DNA of 64,000 nucleotides from Candidatus Alistipes avicola (GCA_019118565.1 DWYR01000013.1:62001-126000), one strand, 5' to 3'; counted from the first letter of the stretch, positions 24,704 through 34,480 are shown. Notes: generated by a model from the sequence alone, not told the origin. Translations and numbers: made by a program.

Positions 24704-27274
24704 ATGAAGCGATCCGGTACAGTTTTTCTGAGCATGACAGCCGCTTTCATGTTGGCATGCCCTCAGATATTCGCACAAGAGATCCCCGCTCCGACGGTCC
24801 CCGAACCGACCGGAACCGAGATTTCAGAGGAACAACTCGTCGAGCAGTTCGAAAAAGCGCCGATGCTCGATCAAACGACACCAAAGCTCTACTATATCCG
24901 TCGAGTAAATATCCATGGGGCACCCAACCTGAACCACAGCATCATCCAGGCCTCATCGGAGCTGGTTCCCGGAGATTCGATCTATCTGCCCAGCAACTTC
25001 ATCTCGGCAGCCATCTCCCGTCTGTGGAACCAGCGGCTCTACTCCGACGTACGTATCGGAGCAACCATCGATGGAGACAACGTCGATCTGGAGGTATTCC
25101 TTCAAGAGAGGCCCCGTGTCAACTACTGGCGATTCGAAGGCATCTCGAAAACCAACCAAAAAGACCTGCTCGAGAAACTCAAGCTCAAACGAGGCTCCGA
25201 ACTATCGGACTACATCATCGACAAAAACTCGATCCTTATTCGCAAATATTTCTCGGACAAAGGGTTTCGGAATGCTGAAGTCAGTGTTCGTATCGAAAAC
25301 GATTCCGTTCTCAGACAGGCCGTCAATGTCACGTTCATAGTGGATCGCAAGAAAAAGGTGAAAATCGGGAAGATCACTTTCACCGGTAACCACGAATTCT
25401 CGGACAAACGCCTGCGCCGCACCTTCAAGAAAACCCACCAGAAAAATATCAACTTCTTCCAGGGGGCCAAATTCAAGGAGGAGGATTTCGAAGAGGACAA
25501 GGACCTGCTGATCGACTTCTACAACTCAAAGGGATTCCGCAATGCCAGCATCCTCTCCGACTCGATCTACCCGATCAACGACAAGCGAATGGGCATTCAG
25601 ATCAATCTCTCGGAAGGCAACAAATACTATATCCGCAATGTCTCGTGGGTCGGGAACTCGATCTACCAGACCGATCAACTCGAACAGATGTTCGGCGTGG
25701 AAAAGGGATCCGTTTACGATAAAAAATCGATGTACAAACGACTGGGTGTCATGCCCTACTCGAATCCCGACGAGCCTTCGATCATGAACCTCTACAAGGA
25801 CCAGGGCTACCTTATGGCCCAAGTCGATCCCGCAGAGATCATCATCGGTCCGGACTCGATCGACATGGAACTCCGCATCTTCGAAGGCAAGCAATTCACA
25901 ATCAACAACGTCGGCATATCGGGCAACCTGCGTATCGACGACGAAGCCATCCGTCGCGAACTCTATACCCGTCCGGGCGAATTGTACAACCAGTCGCTGC
26001 TTTTCCAGACCATCCGCACATTGGCCTCGATGGGGCACTTCTCGCCGGAGTTGATCGCACCCGAAGTGATGCCGGTCACCAATTCGGACAACCTAGTCGA
26101 CATCAACTGGCCTCTGGAGGAGACCGCCAGCGACCAGTTCCAAATCGCCGGAGGCTGGGGAGGCGGCACCTTCGTCGGATCGGTCGGCATTACACTGAAC
26201 AACCTCTCGATCCGCAACTTCTTTAAAAAAGGGGCATGGCGTCCCTACCCGATGGGGCAGAACCAACGTCTTTCGATCAGCGCCCAAACCAACGGTACTT
26301 ATTACAAGGCATTCGCTCTCAGTTTCACCGATCCATGGATGGGTGGCCGCAAGCCCAACTCATTCACCATCGGTGCCCACTACTCGGAAGAGACCAACGC
26401 CTACTACGCATGGCAACGAGGTACACGGTATTTCCGTACGCTCGGAGTATCCGTCGGCCTGGGCAAGCGTCTGAATTGGCCCGATCCCTACTTCACCTTC
26501 TACGCCGAGGCCAGCTACGAACGCTACATGCTGAACAACTGGGAGTCGTTCATCATCACCAACGGATCTTCCAACCTCTTCTCCATCCGTCTGATGTTTG
26601 GGCGCAACTCGGTCGATCAGCCGATCTATCCCCGTCGCGGATCCGAATTCAGCATCTCGGTTCAGTTGACCCCTCCCTATTCACTTTGGGACGGCAAGGA
26701 TTACAAGAGTTCCTCACTGAGCGACAACGACCGCTACAAATGGATCGAATTCCACAAGTGGATCCTCAAGGGCCAATGGTTTACATCGCTCACCTCGAAC
26801 GGCAACCTGGTCCTGATGGCTCGTGCCGAAATGGGTTATCTGGGGCATTACAACAAACATAAGGTTTCGCCTTTCGAACGATTCGAAGTCGGCGGCGACG
26901 GTATGACCGGTTACAACATTTACGGTATCGACATCATCTCGATGCGCGGTTACGACGACGGAGCTCTCGATCCGGTGGGCAGCAGCTATTCGATCGCCTA
27001 CAACAAATATACGATGGAGTTGCGCTATCCCTTGCTACTCAAAGGACAGACGAACATCTACGCCCTCGGATTCATCGAGGGGGGTAACGGATTCAGCTCC
27101 TGGGACACCTTCTCGCCGTTCCGCATCAAACGTTCGGCCGGTGTCGGCATTCGTCTCTTCCTGCCAGTTGTCGGCATGTTGGGTGTCGACTGGGGTTACG
27201 GTTTCGATCCGGCAGCCGGAGAGACCAAACGCAGCGGCGGGCACATCCACTTCACCATGGGCATGCAGTTCTAA
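24704..27274 (+). CDS. bamA: outer membrane protein assembly factor BamA
   Basis: An 856-residue Omp85 protein that inserts beta-barrels in the outer membrane. A signal peptide ends at about residue 25 ('PQIFAQ'). POTRA domains follow; starts are visible at 'YYIRRVNIHGAPNL', 'VNYWRFEGISKTNQ', 'VKIGKITFTGNHEFS', 'YYIRNVSWVGNS' and 'FTINNVGISGNLRI', giving five. The C-terminal barrel has 'SMRGYDDGALDPVG' (substrate-lid type motif) and ends in a terminal Phe ('TMGMQF'). It sits between uppS and two skp-like chaperone genes. Confidence 0.97.
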   Translation: MKRSGTVFLSMTAAFMLACPQIFAQEIPAPTVPEPTGTEISEEQLVEQFEKAPMLDQTTPKLYYIRRVNIHGAPNLNHSIIQASSELVPGDSIYLPSNFISAAISRLWNQRLYSDVRIGATIDGDNVDLEVFLQERPRVNYWRFEGISKTNQKDLLEKLKLKRGSELSDYIIDKNSILIRKYFSDKGFRNAEVSVRIENDSVLRQAVNVTFIVDRKKKVKIGKITFTGNHEFSDKRLRRTFKKTHQKNINFFQGAKFKEEDFEEDKDLLIDFYNSKGFRNASILSDSIYPINDKRMGIQINLSEGNKYYIRNVSWVGNSIYQTDQLEQMFGVEKGSVYDKKSMYKRLGVMPYSNPDEPSIMNLYKDQGYLMAQVDPAEIIIGPDSIDMELRIFEGKQFTINNVGISGNLRIDDEAIRRELYTRPGELYNQSLLFQTIRTLASMGHFSPELIAPEVMPVTNSDNLVDINWPLEETASDQFQIAGGWGGGTFVGSVGITLNNLSIRNFFKKGAWRPYPMGQNQRLSISAQTNGTYYKAFALSFTDPWMGGRKPNSFTIGAHYSEETNAYYAWQRGTRYFRTLGVSVGLGKRLNWPDPYFTFYAEASYERYMLNNWESFIITNGSSNLFSIRLMFGRNSVDQPIYPRRGSEFSISVQLTPPYSLWDGKDYKSSSLSDNDRYKWIEFHKWILKGQWFTSLTSNGNLVLMARAEMGYLGHYNKHKVSPFERFEVGGDGMTGYNIYGIDIISMRGYDDGALDPVGSSYSIAYNKYTMELRYPLLLKGQTNIYALGFIEGGNGFSSWDTFSPFRIKRSAGVGIRLFLPVVGMLGVDWGYGFDPAAGETKRSGGHIHFTMGMQF

Positions 27275-27341
27275 AAAAAGGCGACAATAAATTCAGGGAA
27301 ACGGAGTTATTATAATATACTACACTAAAAAACGAATCGCC

Positions 27342-27854
27342 ATGAAACGTCTGTTTTTACTCGCGCTGCTCTTCGTTGCCGGCACAGGGAGCCTATCGGC
27401 CCAGAATTATATGGTCGTGGACAGTGAAAAGGTATTCAAATCAATCGACGACTACAATACGGCCATCGACCTGCTCAACGAATTGGCAAAAGCCTACCAA
27501 GAACAGGTGAATGCGAAGTTCGACGAAGTAGAATCCCTCTACAACGACTACATGGAGCAAAAAAATTCGCTCTCTTCATACTCCCAGTCCGTCCGGGAAA
27601 ATCTCATTACTCAGAAAGAGCAGGAGGCCATCGAATATCAGGAGAGCATCTTCGGCAAAGAGGGTGCCCTGATGAAAAAACGGCTCGAACTGATCCAGCC
27701 GATCCAAAAAAAGGTATTCGATGCGATCGAGCAATATGCAACCTTGAACGGATACGACCTGGTGCTGGACTCGGCAGCCAACCCCACCATGCTCTACAAA
27801 TCGGAGAAGGTCGACCAAACGGATGCCGTGATCGAATTGCTGAAAAAACAATAA
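27342..27854 (+). CDS. OmpH/Skp family periplasmic chaperone, copy 1
   Basis: A 170-residue protein with a signal peptide ('ALLFVAGTGSLSAQ'). The mature part is a long charged helical region with 'YQEQVNAKFDEVESLYNDY' and ends in 'DLVLDSAANPTMLYKSEKV', the Skp/OmpH pattern. Skp binds unfolded outer-membrane proteins in the periplasm. It follows bamA by 67 bases and precedes a second copy by 39. The two copies share architecture but are clearly diverged. Confidence 0.92.
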   Translation: MKRLFLLALLFVAGTGSLSAQNYMVVDSEKVFKSIDDYNTAIDLLNELAKAYQEQVNAKFDEVESLYNDYMEQKNSLSSYSQSVRENLITQKEQEAIEYQESIFGKEGALMKKRLELIQPIQKKVFDAIEQYATLNGYDLVLDSAANPTMLYKSEKVDQTDAVIELLKKQ

Positions 27855-27893
27855 AGATAATTTAACCTCATATTGAAAAATCAACCAAAACGT

Positions 27894-28415
27894 ATGAAAA
27901 AAGTCATCAAATTAGCCCTCGTGGTCGCAATGGTCGTAGCGAGCAGTTCGTTGTTCGCACAAAAATTGGGTCGTATCAACCTGCAGGAGCTCATTACCGC
28001 CATGCCGGAGTACGCACAGATGCAGACCAATATGACGGCTTACAGCAAAGACCTGAGAGACAACCTGGAGACCATCCAAGTCGAATTGAACAACAAGTAC
28101 AACGACTACGACAAGAACAAAGGGACCTATTCAGAGGTCACCCGTCAGCTCAAGGAGAAAGAGTTGGCCGACCTGCAGGCCCGTCTGAGCGAATATTACG
28201 AGAGCGCCCAGAACGATTTGAACAAAAAACAGCAGGAGTTGATGGATCCGATCATCAAGAAGGCTCAGGAGGCGATCAAGAAGGTAGCCGAAGGAGCTGG
28301 ATTCGTAGCCGTATTCGACACGAGCATTCCCTCGATGGTTTACTACAACGAAACGCAGATGACCGATCTGATGGCCAATGTAAAAAAAGAGCTGGGCATC
28401 ACCGCTCAAAACTAA
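27894..28415 (+). CDS. OmpH/Skp family periplasmic chaperone, copy 2
   Basis: A 173-residue protein from the ATG at 27894 (an in-frame TTG 21 bases upstream is weaker). The signal peptide ends at 'SSSLFAQ', followed by 'KLGRINLQELITAMPEYAQM'. The helical arm has 'KDLRDNLETIQVELNNKYND' and the C-terminal block 'FVAVFDTSIPSMVYYNE'. It matches the OmpH domain better than copy 1. Tandem Skp genes after bamA are common in this phylum; they may serve different clients. A strong terminator follows. Confidence 0.93.
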   Translation: MKKVIKLALVVAMVVASSSLFAQKLGRINLQELITAMPEYAQMQTNMTAYSKDLRDNLETIQVELNNKYNDYDKNKGTYSEVTRQLKEKELADLQARLSEYYESAQNDLNKKQQELMDPIIKKAQEAIKKVAEGAGFVAVFDTSIPSMVYYNETQMTDLMANVKKELGITAQN

Positions 28416-28430
28416 CTCGGCCGAGATCTA

Positions 28431-28463
28431 CAAAAAAAGCCTTCCTCCCGGAAGGCTTTTTTT
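28431..28463 (+). terminator. terminator after the skp genes
   Basis: AAAAAAAGCCTTCC pairs with GGAAGGCTTTTTTT over TCCC. A/T runs on both sides. The remaining bases to 28641 show no clear feature. Confidence 0.92.
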
Positions 28464-28641
28464 GTAAGGCACAAGGTGGAGGCTGAAGGACGACTAGATC
28501 TCATGCCGTGCGACCGTCATCATGGAGCGAACCGCGTTCATTTCATCCATAAAAACACCGGGGAAAAAGCAAAGAAAAACACACCTGTCAGGAGTTAGGT
28601 CCCTCCGGGCGGATAACATGGGAGCAAGATGGCCTGCCCGA

Positions 28642-31020
28642 CTAGAAGGGATAACCCACACCGAAGTTGAGGGCTGTATTCTTCCAGCGGAATTTCTGGA
28701 TCCACCGCTGTCCGACAGGCGCATTGGGGTTGTGGAGCTGAATACCCCAGTCCAGACGCAGGACGACGAACTTGATGTCCACACGAAGGCCGATACCGCC
28801 GTCGAATCCCAACTGCTTGTAGAAGGTGTCGAAGTGGAAGACCTCATCCGGAGAACCTGCCGTCTTCCGGTCTGCATACCAGATGTTGCCCACATCCACG
28901 AAGGCGGCTCCGTGGAACATGCCCCAAATCGGGAAGCGAAACTCGAGATTGGCCTCCAGTTTCATATCCCCCAACTGGGAGGGATAGGCGGCGTTGGTCA
29001 CTTCGGGGGCTGAGCCCGGACCAAGTGTTCGCGGGGCCCAACCTCGCATGCTGTTGGCGCCGCCGGCATAGAAAAGACGGTCAAAGGGGATCGAAACCGA
29101 GTTGCCATAGGCCATCCCGTAACCTCCGTAAAGCCGCCCGACAAGGGCCGACACCTCTCCGAGCATGACTTTGTGGCTGATGCTCAGGTCGGCACGGAAG
29201 TATTGCGAATAGCGCAAGCCGAAAATCTGGTAGTAGTCCTCTCCGGCAACCGGTTTCGAGAAGAGGTGCTCCAGTCCGTCGATCAGGTTGCCGGCCGTCT
29301 CGAAATTGAAACGCAACACGGTAGCGTTGCCGCCCAGATTCCGCCGCTGGTTGTTGTAAACATAGCCGAACGAGAGACCGCTGATGAATTGGGACCTGTA
29401 ACTGTTGATCAAATATTCGTTCTGCAACTGATCCATAAACTGCTGATCGAGGTATCCCATATCGATCACGTTGATGTCAATCGGGCGGAACGAGAAACTC
29501 GAATAGCGACGGTTGTTCCAGGTATAGGTCCAACTAAGACTCGACAGCGTACGCCGGTAATAGGGGCGATCCTGATAGTTGATACCGAACTCCAGTCTGG
29601 TTTTGGGCTGATAGATCGACTGCCAGCGCTGCATCCGGAATGGCAACACGAACCGCGGGAACTGCAATCCGACCGTCACGCCAAACTCCTTGGCATTCCG
29701 CACCCGCGCCTGCTCGGCCTTCATGTACTCATACCCCACCGTAAAGGAGATGTCGAGCGCTTCGGCTCCCCGGAAAATATTGCGGTTCTGATAACCGGCC
29801 GTAGCTCGCAATCCGTAGAAACTGGAGGTCGTACTCCCCTCCAGTTCGATCTTGTAGCCCTGCCTCAGAGCGGGAATCCCCTGAATGTCGCATTGCAAAT
29901 AGCCCTCGGGAGTCTGCTGCAGCGAATCCACCGACCGGTCGCCGATATAGGTTACGTAGCTCGCCTCCTGCAACGTATCGACCTGCTCGGTAAAGATCAC
30001 GTTCGCACTCTTGTAGTAGCCCATCGACATGATCTGGTTATAGGTTTGGTCCACCCGATGCACGTTGTACACGTAGTTCGGGTAGAGAGGTACAACCTGT
30101 CGCAATACCGACGGACGGATATTCGGACGCTTGTTATCCTTGTGATAAATCACATTCAATCCCCGATAGTAAATCGTGTCAAGCCCCTCCCGGTAGTCGG
30201 GATTGATCGCTTCCGTCGGATCGTAATTCGGGAAAATGTTGATCTGACCGATACGATAAACCGTATTGTTTCGCAGAATGGGATCACCCTGTTCGTCGTA
30301 TCCGACCAGGTGCTGTTTGATAATCATCGTCAAATCGACCCGGTCGTTTCCACCCAGCGTATCGGCCAAATATTCGATATTGTTGACCGTAAAATCATAA
30401 TATCCGCGAGCCTGCAAATAGGAGGCGATCCGCTGCCGTTCGGCATCGAGTACCCCCAGGTCAAAAACCTCTCCGACATGAAGCAGCGTGCGGGTCGTAT
30501 CGGGCAAGAGAATCTGCTCCAAAAACCGATCCCGAAAATCGTACGAGATACTGTTGATCCGATAGGGCTTGCGCTGAACCACGCTATAAGTGATCATCGC
30601 TCGTTTCTTACGCGAGATCGTATCGATCTGATAATCGACATCCGAAGAGAAGAACCCCCGATAATCCATCAGGGATTTCAGGTTGCGGGCCGACTGTTGG
30701 GTCTGCGTCACATCCAGCAAGACGGGCTCCTCTCCCATACGCCGTTTAAAATTGTTCCACCAGTTATCCTTCTTGGGATCGGCCTGTTCGTAGATCCAGG
30801 CATAGAAGTTCAATCCCAGGAGCCGTTTGTTCGGGAATTGTCGGATGTACTTTTTCAGTTCCGAAGCGGGGATACGCTCCTTGCGAGGGGTGCTCTTGTC
30901 GGTCTCGATCGTTACTTTCTGCACCAAAAAACTGTCTTGGGGAATTTTACGCGTTACGCTGCACGAAACTCCCGCAAGCAGGGCCGCCAAGGCGACCGAT
31001 ATGAGCAGAAAGCGTTTCAC
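28642..31020 (-). CDS. TamL-type BamA/TamA family outer-membrane lipoprotein
   Basis: A 792-residue Omp85-family protein. The N-terminus is a lipoprotein signal with the lipidated cysteine at C20 ('LLAGVSC'), which marks the TamL subtype of Bacteroidota, a lipid-anchored counterpart of TamA. POTRA-like parts follow ('VQKVTIETDKSTPRKERIP'), then a 16-stranded barrel with 'SMRGWAPRTLGPG' and a terminal Phe ('NFGVGYPF'). No tamB is in view. The start is GTG, five bases after the nitroreductase stop, so both are probably in one transcript. Confidence 0.9.
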   Translation of the reverse strand: MKRFLLISVALAALLAGVSCSVTRKIPQDSFLVQKVTIETDKSTPRKERIPASELKKYIRQFPNKRLLGLNFYAWIYEQADPKKDNWWNNFKRRMGEEPVLLDVTQTQQSARNLKSLMDYRGFFSSDVDYQIDTISRKKRAMITYSVVQRKPYRINSISYDFRDRFLEQILLPDTTRTLLHVGEVFDLGVLDAERQRIASYLQARGYYDFTVNNIEYLADTLGGNDRVDLTMIIKQHLVGYDEQGDPILRNNTVYRIGQINIFPNYDPTEAINPDYREGLDTIYYRGLNVIYHKDNKRPNIRPSVLRQVVPLYPNYVYNVHRVDQTYNQIMSMGYYKSANVIFTEQVDTLQEASYVTYIGDRSVDSLQQTPEGYLQCDIQGIPALRQGYKIELEGSTTSSFYGLRATAGYQNRNIFRGAEALDISFTVGYEYMKAEQARVRNAKEFGVTVGLQFPRFVLPFRMQRWQSIYQPKTRLEFGINYQDRPYYRRTLSSLSWTYTWNNRRYSSFSFRPIDINVIDMGYLDQQFMDQLQNEYLINSYRSQFISGLSFGYVYNNQRRNLGGNATVLRFNFETAGNLIDGLEHLFSKPVAGEDYYQIFGLRYSQYFRADLSISHKVMLGEVSALVGRLYGGYGMAYGNSVSIPFDRLFYAGGANSMRGWAPRTLGPGSAPEVTNAAYPSQLGDMKLEANLEFRFPIWGMFHGAAFVDVGNIWYADRKTAGSPDEVFHFDTFYKQLGFDGGIGLRVDIKFVVLRLDWGIQLHNPNAPVGQRWIQKFRWKNTALNFGVGYPF

Positions 31021-31025
31021 CCGCC

Positions 31026-31772
31026 CTAATTGTTAAAGAAACCCTGTCGTTTGAGCAGTTCGAAATAACTTTTCGAGATGGCGAGGTTATCCTCAGCCCG
31101 GTAACGGTTCCGCGTAAAGATCTGTGCCAGATTTGGCAGACCATTCTCTTCCAACAACTTATGAGTATGTTCGGACATCTCTTTCTCTGCCCACAGTTCG
31201 TCGATCTCCGAGGTCGTATACTCGTGATATTTTTCGCAATGTACAACCGCATCGAGCGGAAGTCGGTCCGTCAAAGCCGGGGATTCGTCGGGATGACCCA
31301 CTACGACAGTCGTTACGGGAATCACTCCTTTGGGTAACTCCAGCACCCGCACAATATCGGCCGCCGTATAGATCGTCGTCCCAAGGTAACAGATTCCCAA
31401 CCCGTGCATCTCGGCCTCCACGCAAAGATTTTGCGCCGCAAGCAAAGCATCGGTCATCGCATTGAGGAACCAGGCGAAGTTGTCGTAGCGAGGTGCAGCA
31501 TCGCGCTGCTCGCACCACATCGAGAAGCGGTGAATATCGGCGCAAACCGTCACTACACACGGAGCCTGCTGAATGGCGGGTTGATTGAAGTGGCACGGAG
31601 CCAACTGCTCGCGCAGTGCTCGATCCTGGGTCACGATCAAGCTGTAAAGCTGCATGTTACCGGTAGTCGATGCGCGCGTAGCTGCCTCCAAAATATCTTG
31701 CAGTATCTCCGGAGAGATGGGATCCGGACGGAATTTTCGAATCGAACGGTGTTTCCCCAATAAACTCTTCAT
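31026..31772 (-). CDS. nitroreductase family protein (NfsA-like)
   Basis: A 248-residue FMN-dependent NAD(P)H oxidoreductase. The N-terminal FMN-binding 'KHRSIRKFRPDPIS' and 'EAATRASTTGNMQLYSLIV' are typical, and 'DALLAAQNLCVEAEMHGLGI' with 'VVGHPDESP' is the second half. It resembles the NfsA/oxygen-insensitive type. The substrate is unknown. It has a -7 box at 31806-31813 and is followed within five bases by the tamL-like gene. Confidence 0.9.
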   Translation of the reverse strand: MKSLLGKHRSIRKFRPDPISPEILQDILEAATRASTTGNMQLYSLIVTQDRALREQLAPCHFNQPAIQQAPCVVTVCADIHRFSMWCEQRDAAPRYDNFAWFLNAMTDALLAAQNLCVEAEMHGLGICYLGTTIYTAADIVRVLELPKGVIPVTTVVVGHPDESPALTDRLPLDAVVHCEKYHEYTTSEIDELWAEKEMSEHTHKLLEENGLPNLAQIFTRNRYRAEDNLAISKSYFELLKRQGFFNN

Positions 31773-31805
31773 ACAAGTCGAAACTATGTCTCTAACAAAT
31801 TATTG

Positions 31806-31813
31806 CAAAAGTA
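31806..31813 (-). promoter_or_regulatory. -7 promoter box for the nitroreductase gene
   Basis: Minus strand reads TACTTTTG, an exact TAnnTTTG match, 33 bases before the ATG. It lies 22 bases from the divergent dapF box. Confidence 0.6.
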
Positions 31814-31835
31814 GTAAAACTTTTAGAAAATTACT

Positions 31836-31843
31836 TATTTTTG
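31836..31843 (+). promoter_or_regulatory. -7 promoter box TATTTTTG for dapF
   Basis: An exact TAnnTTTG match, 62 bases before the dapF ATG. The two divergent boxes leave about 22 bases for shared control. Confidence 0.55.
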
Positions 31844-31905
31844 TCCGTGTTAAAGCGTTCCTCCGAAGGTTTTTGTACCCCAAAAAGAAAAGAACAAGAA
31901 CAGGC

Positions 31906-32718
31906 ATGCAGACTCGATTCTCCAAATACGAAGGAGCCGGAAACGACTTCGTCATTCTGGATCTGAGAGACGGGACCCCGTCGCCCGACAAGGCGACGAT
32001 TGCTCGCTTGTGCGACCGCCATTTCGGAATCGGTGCCGACGGCCTGATGACACTCGGCCACCCGACCCGACCCGACTGCGACTGCACGATGCGCTACTAC
32101 AACGCCGATGGGTCCCTGGGCGAAATGTGCGGGAACGGCGGACGCTGTTTTACCCTCTTTGCCCACCATCTGGGAATCGGGGATGCCATCGTACGATTCG
32201 ACTCGACGGACGGCCGCCACGAAGCGACGGTTCTGGATGCCGGCCCATATTGCGGACACATCGAGCTGAGCATGATCGACGTTCGTAAGATCGAACAGGG
32301 AGAGGGATACTGGTTCCTCAACACGGGTGTTCCCCACTATGTCGAGCTGGTCGATTGCCTCGACACCGTCCCGGTTATCGAACGCGGTCGCAAGATCCGC
32401 TATGACAAGCGGTTCAAAGAGGGAACGAACGTCAATTTCGTACAGGTACTCGGTGCCGGACACATCGCCATCCGCACCTATGAACGCGGTGTGGAGAACG
32501 AAACGCTCGCCTGCGGTACCGGTTCGACAGCTGCAGCCCTGGCCGTCCATTTTGCACTCCAACCCGACGTACACCGTTTCCGCATCGAGGCACGCGGCGG
32601 AGAGTTGGCCGTTACATTCGAACAAAAGTGTCCCGGCACGTACACCAACATCCGACTTTCGGGCCCGGCCCGCAAAGTTTTCGAAGGTACATTCGACACA
32701 TCTAATTTCCAATATTGA
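31906..32718 (+). CDS. dapF: diaminopimelate epimerase
   Basis: A 270-residue enzyme that converts LL- to meso-diaminopimelate for lysine and peptidoglycan. Both catalytic cysteines are present: C75 in 'GEMCGNGGRCF' and C203 in 'ETLACGTGSTAAA'. 'KYEGAGNDFVILD' is the N-terminal signature. The frame is open 250 bases upstream, but that part overlaps the nitroreductase start and the promoters; the dapF start is fixed at the ATG at 31906. A small gene follows after 22 bases. Confidence 0.96.
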   Translation: MQTRFSKYEGAGNDFVILDLRDGTPSPDKATIARLCDRHFGIGADGLMTLGHPTRPDCDCTMRYYNADGSLGEMCGNGGRCFTLFAHHLGIGDAIVRFDSTDGRHEATVLDAGPYCGHIELSMIDVRKIEQGEGYWFLNTGVPHYVELVDCLDTVPVIERGRKIRYDKRFKEGTNVNFVQVLGAGHIAIRTYERGVENETLACGTGSTAAALAVHFALQPDVHRFRIEARGGELAVTFEQKCPGTYTNIRLSGPARKVFEGTFDTSNFQY

Positions 32719-32740
32719 AAATCATTCTCATTTTCCACCC

Positions 32741-32932
32741 ATGAAAACGAACAAGGGGGTCCGCAGTTCGGAGCCCACGGACGAACTTCGTAAGGCCAAA
32801 CGGCTCGAACCCAACCAAAAGAGCGGAAAAACGCGCCATTCGATCTACCGCGAACTGGACGAAGAGGAAGACTTCGAGCAGGAGCTCCGCCCCAAACGCG
32901 AATCGGCGCTCGACTATTTCGACGAAGACTAA
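32741..32932 (+). CDS. small highly charged protein, unknown
   Basis: A 63-residue protein with about half its residues charged and no hydrophobic core, so probably disordered. It begins with Lys/Arg-rich 'LRKAKRLEPNQKSGKTRHSI' and ends in an acidic tail with 'YFDED'. The C-terminal pattern E/D-rich then 'RESALDYFDED' looks like a short peptide motif. It sits between dapF (22 bases) and the hydrolase (15 bases) on the same strand, with no room for a promoter, which supports a real gene. I do not recognise a family. Confidence 0.6.
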   Translation: MKTNKGVRSSEPTDELRKAKRLEPNQKSGKTRHSIYRELDEEEDFEQELRPKRESALDYFDED

Positions 32933-32947
32933 CATCCTACACAAGCG

Positions 32948-33751
32948 ATGGTTGAAAAATTTATCATGGCCGGGGATACGGCAGTACACATCTGCGACTC
33001 GAAAAAGGGAGACCACTGTCTGGTACTCCTGCACGGCTATCTGGAATCGTTGTTGGTTTGGGACGATTTCGTTCCCTACCTTTACAAGCAAGTACGGGTC
33101 GTCACACTCGACCTGCCCGGACACGGCATCTCGACGGTAAACGGCCCCGTCCACACGATGGACTATCTGGCCGATGTGGTCAAAGGGACACTCGATGCCC
33201 TCGGCATTGAGCGCTGTACGCTGGTCGGCCACTCGATGGGCGGATATGTCGCCCTGGCCTTCTGTGAGAAATACCCCGAACGGCTCGACGGGATCGTCCT
33301 GCTCAGCTCGACACCCAACGCCGACTCGGAGGAGAAAAAGGAGAACCGACTGCGGGAGATCAAGCTGGTCGAGGCCGGACGCAAGGAGGCATTGGCCCAC
33401 GTAGCACCCCAAACCGGATTCGCCCGCCAGAATCGGGAACGACTGCAGGACTACATCGACGATCTGGTCGCACAGGTTGCCATCACCGAGGACGAAGGGA
33501 TCGTCGCCCTGCTGCGAGGCATGATCGAACGCCCCGACCGGAACGAGATGTTGCGCCGCTCACCGGTTAGACAGCTCTTCATCTTCGGCAAGCACGACGA
33601 GTACATTCCCTGCGAGGTTGCCGAGGCGCTCGCAGCCACCCACCCGCAGGCGCAGGTTGTCTGGCTCGAGAACTCGGGACACATGGGCTTTATCGAAGAG
33701 CCGGAAGCCACGGCCGAGGCCTTGTTGCGATTCGTACGAAAAGAGGAATAA
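32948..33751 (+). CDS. alpha/beta hydrolase
   Basis: A 267-residue alpha/beta-fold enzyme with a full triad: nucleophile S96 in 'LVGHSMGGY', Asp in 'FGKHDEYIP' and His in '[12 protein letters not shown]'. The oxyanion region is '[10 protein letters not shown]'. No signal peptide. The substrate could be an ester or lipid; members like this are often broadly annotated. It ends the dapF transcript, which is closed by a terminator. Confidence 0.9.
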   Translation: MVEKFIMAGDTAVHICDSKKGDHCLVLLHGYLESLLVWDDFVPYLYKQVRVVTLDLPGHGISTVNGPVHTMDYLADVVKGTLDALGIERCTLVGHSMGGYVALAFCEKYPERLDGIVLLSSTPNADSEEKKENRLREIKLVEAGRKEALAHVAPQTGFARQNRERLQDYIDDLVAQVAITEDEGIVALLRGMIERPDRNEMLRRSPVRQLFIFGKHDEYIPCEVAEALAATHPQAQVVWLENSGHMGFIEEPEATAEALLRFVRKEE

Positions 33752-33755
33752 AAGG

Positions 33756-33782
33756 AAGCACCCTGTTCGGGGTGCTTTTTTT
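33756..33782 (+). terminator. terminator after the alpha/beta hydrolase
   Basis: AAGCACCC pairs with GGGTGCTT over a short loop, followed by TTTTTTT. It sits between convergent genes. Confidence 0.9.
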
Positions 33783-33794
33783 GAGCATATATTC

Positions 33795-34457
33795 CTAAGG
33801 GATAAAGAAAACAATGGCCGCCAGATGCGCCAAAAGTCCGAGGTTGATCAGCAGATGCCAGAGCAGATGGTGATAACGGAATCCCTTTTTCGCATAAATA
33901 ACGGCACCGACCGTATAGAATATTCCCCCCAGCAGGATCAGAAGCAGGAAGGGAAGCGAAGCATTGCGGATCAGGCGGGGCAGGAAGAGGACGATCGTCC
34001 ATCCCATCACCAGATAGATCGTGAGGCTGAGTGCCGGAATGGAGCGCTTAGCCAGGGATTTGTAGAAGATGCCGAAAAGGACGACCACCCACTGCAATAC
34101 CGTAATGAAAACACCCTGCCACCCGCCTACCACCAACAGGGCCACGGGCGTATAGGTCCCGGCAATCGCCACAAAAATAAAGATATGGTCGAGGCGATGG
34201 AAGACCGCCTTGTGTCGCGATCCCGGACGCATCGAATGGTAGAGGGTCGAAGCGAGGAGCATCAGGAAAATCGCGATGAAACAGAGACTCACGGCTGTCG
34301 CGGCCAATACGGGTTGCGGATTGTTCAGATAGGCCCGCACGGCGGCATAAGGCAGTAGGCAGAGCATCAGGGGGAGCATTATGGCGTGCGAGACGGTATT
34401 GGCCACCTCTTCGCCATACGTAGATTGGTATTCGGCAGGAACTTTACGCTCTTTCAT
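33795..34457 (-). CDS. hemolysin III / PAQR family membrane protein
   Basis: A 220-residue protein with seven predicted membrane spans. The family motif is seen in 'EVANTVSHAI' near the N-terminus, 'ASTLYHSM', 'FHRLDHIFIFVAIAGTYTP' and the C-terminal 'YHHLLWHLLINLGLLAHLAAI', carrying the conserved metal-binding His. Some members are reported to influence membrane lipid homeostasis; hemolytic activity is not implied. Its promoter region has a -33/-7 pair and a palindrome (34481-34523). Confidence 0.92.
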   Translation of the reverse strand: MKERKVPAEYQSTYGEEVANTVSHAIMLPLMLCLLPYAAVRAYLNNPQPVLAATAVSLCFIAIFLMLLASTLYHSMRPGSRHKAVFHRLDHIFIFVAIAGTYTPVALLVVGGWQGVFITVLQWVVVLFGIFYKSLAKRSIPALSLTIYLVMGWTIVLFLPRLIRNASLPFLLLILLGGIFYTVGAVIYAKKGFRYHHLLWHLLINLGLLAHLAAIVFFIP

Positions 34458-34480
34458 ATGGATATCTTACAAGAGAGGAA

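Noticed and set aside
27311..27319. TATAAT-like sequence before the first skp gene
   Set aside because: Bacteroidota promoters use TAnnTTTG; there is no matching -35 or -33 element, and the region is simply A/T-rich.
29173..31029. 618-codon plus-strand frame opposite the tamL-like gene
   Set aside because: The minus strand encodes a clear Omp85 lipoprotein. The plus frame has no signal or domain.
31654..31905. N-terminal extension of dapF
   Set aside because: It overlaps the nitroreductase start and both promoter boxes; the DapF family starts at 'QTRFSKYEGAGNDF'.
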